31,684 bases of DNA, taken from assembly GCA_934202505.1 (NCBI GenBank), contig CAKPXW010000006.1, positions 1 through 31,684 of the forward strand, written 5' to 3'. The notes beneath the pieces are model-generated. The model saw nothing but the letters and a program-made list of their open reading frames with translations, had not been told where the DNA came from and did no database searches. Positions 31,126 through 31,684 of this stretch are shown in pieces. The stretch is from an uncultured Bacilli bacterium. Its GTDB lineage: Bacteria > Bacillota_I > Bacilli_A > RFN20 > CAG-631. The position numbers and the translations under genes are program-made. Position 1 is the stretch's first letter. Each line of letters starts with the position of its first letter.

Positions 31126-31684
31126 ATGAACGAAAATAATTTTTACGAGGAATATGGTGATAATGGAAGCAAGCAAGTTTATAGCAATGGAATAAGTGAA
31201 ACAAAAGTTAGATCCAATGTTGCTTTTATTAAAGTGTTTTTATGGATGTTTGCTGGTGTTTTTGTAACATTTCTTACAGGTATCGGTTGTGCTGAATTAG
31301 TAAAATATTCATTAGCAACTGGAAACTCACGAGTATTTACATTTTTCATTGTTTTAATGGCTATTTCTTATATCGCTCAATTTGTTATGTGCTTTATGAT
31401 AGGAAAAAGCGCAATAACTGATAGGAAGCCTGTAGCTGCCACTGTTGAGTTTTTAATTTTTTCAGCTTTAAATGGCATTTCTTTTTCAATTCTATTTGCA
31501 ATAATTGATATGCCTTTATTATTCCAAGTATTTGGATTTGTTTGTTTATACTTTTTAATTTTAGCTGGTGTTTCTTTCTTATTTAAGTCAAAACTTGAAA
31601 AACTTGGAACATTTGCTTTAGTTGGTTTAATTACATTAGTAATTACATCTTTAATTGGCGGGCTTGTTTCTTGGTTTATTACTG
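31126..31684 (+). CDS. Bax inhibitor-1 (TMBIM/YbhL-like) family membrane protein, 3' end outside window
   Basis: The frame is open from ATG 31126 to the end of the window (186 codons). A polar N-terminus (NENNFYEEYGDNGSKQVY) precedes at least six hydrophobic segments: FIKVFLWMFAGVFVTFLTGIG, the FIVLMAISYIAQFVMCFMIG stretch, ATVEFLIFSALNGISFSILF, and others. VAFIKVFLWMFAGV and EFLIFSALNGISFS are typical of bacterial BI-1 proteins. Characterised bacterial relatives are pH-sensitive Ca2+-leak channels (YetJ). The C-terminal region with the paired Asp pH sensor is not in the window. It has its own promoter after the murA pair. Confidence 0.85.
   Translation, partial: MNENNFYEEYGDNGSKQVYSNGISETKVRSNVAFIKVFLWMFAGVFVTFLTGIGCAELVKYSLATGNSRVFTFFIVLMAISYIAQFVMCFMIGKSAITDRKPVAATVEFLIFSALNGISFSILFAIIDMPLLFQVFGFVCLYFLILAGVSFLFKSKLEKLGTFALVGLITLVITSLIGGLVSWFIT

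Overview
The window is an AT-rich bacterial chromosome segment (about a quarter to 30% G+C by eye, not counted) with tightly packed genes, strong Shine-Dalgarno (SD) sequences and short intergenic gaps. The family set (HrcA/CIRCE-type heat-shock control, CdaA, glycerol kinase, GH13 glucosidase, MurA, heterodimeric ABC exporter, M3 oligopeptidase) points to a low-GC Bacillota. The extreme AT content and compactness suggest an uncultured or gut-associated Bacilli/Erysipelotrichia/RF39-like lineage; this placement is inference. TGA is a normal stop here (the MFS gene, the upstream ABC subunit, the TVP38 gene and the 191-aa gene all end in TGA) and Trp is TGG, so this is not a Mycoplasma-type code. 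No CRISPR array, insertion sequence, prophage or rRNA was seen.

Layout. 1-4.7 kb: the 3' end of a P2-type cation ATPase, hflX, an orphan GltD-like flavoprotein and a MATE exporter. 4.7-5.05 kb: a tRNA-Cys/Arg/Pro operon with a textbook promoter and terminator. 5.07-6.8 kb (minus): ribokinase and an Mrp-type Fe-S ATPase, divergent from an MFS transporter (6.9-8.1 kb) across promoters that appear to share one palindromic -35 box. 8.1-11.5 kb: chorismate mutase, DAHP synthase, a small cupin and an M3 oligopeptidase, overlapping or nearly touching. 11.7-13.4 kb: a GT8 glycosyltransferase fused to a PlsC-like acyltransferase. 13.4-15.0 kb (minus): diadenylate cyclase cdaA followed by a HEPN-like/CBS protein. 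15.1-18.2 kb: glpK and an oligo-1,6-glucosidase-type enzyme. 18.3-18.8 kb: a decayed XRE-regulator/MATE fusion pseudogene. 18.8-24.4 kb (minus): a TVP38-type membrane protein, two ABC half-transporters and an aldehyde dehydrogenase. 24.5-31.7 kb: a Rossmann/methyltransferase-like protein, a CIRCE-controlled hsp20, coaD with a P-loop kinase-like gene (minus), a PHP phosphoesterase, a DUF5677-like protein, murA with a membrane-anchored partner, and the start of a Bax-inhibitor-1 family gene.

Noteworthy structure: (i) cdaA sits with a HEPN/CBS gene instead of cdaR/glmM, separated by an attenuator-like hairpin; (ii) hsp20 has two CIRCE operators flanking its promoter and a second in-frame start with its own strong SD; (iii) many promoters are extended -10 boxes so close to the SD that mRNA leaders would be about 12-20 nt; (iv) stop codons repeatedly lie inside terminator hairpins. 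All calls come from reading the sequence; no database search was run.
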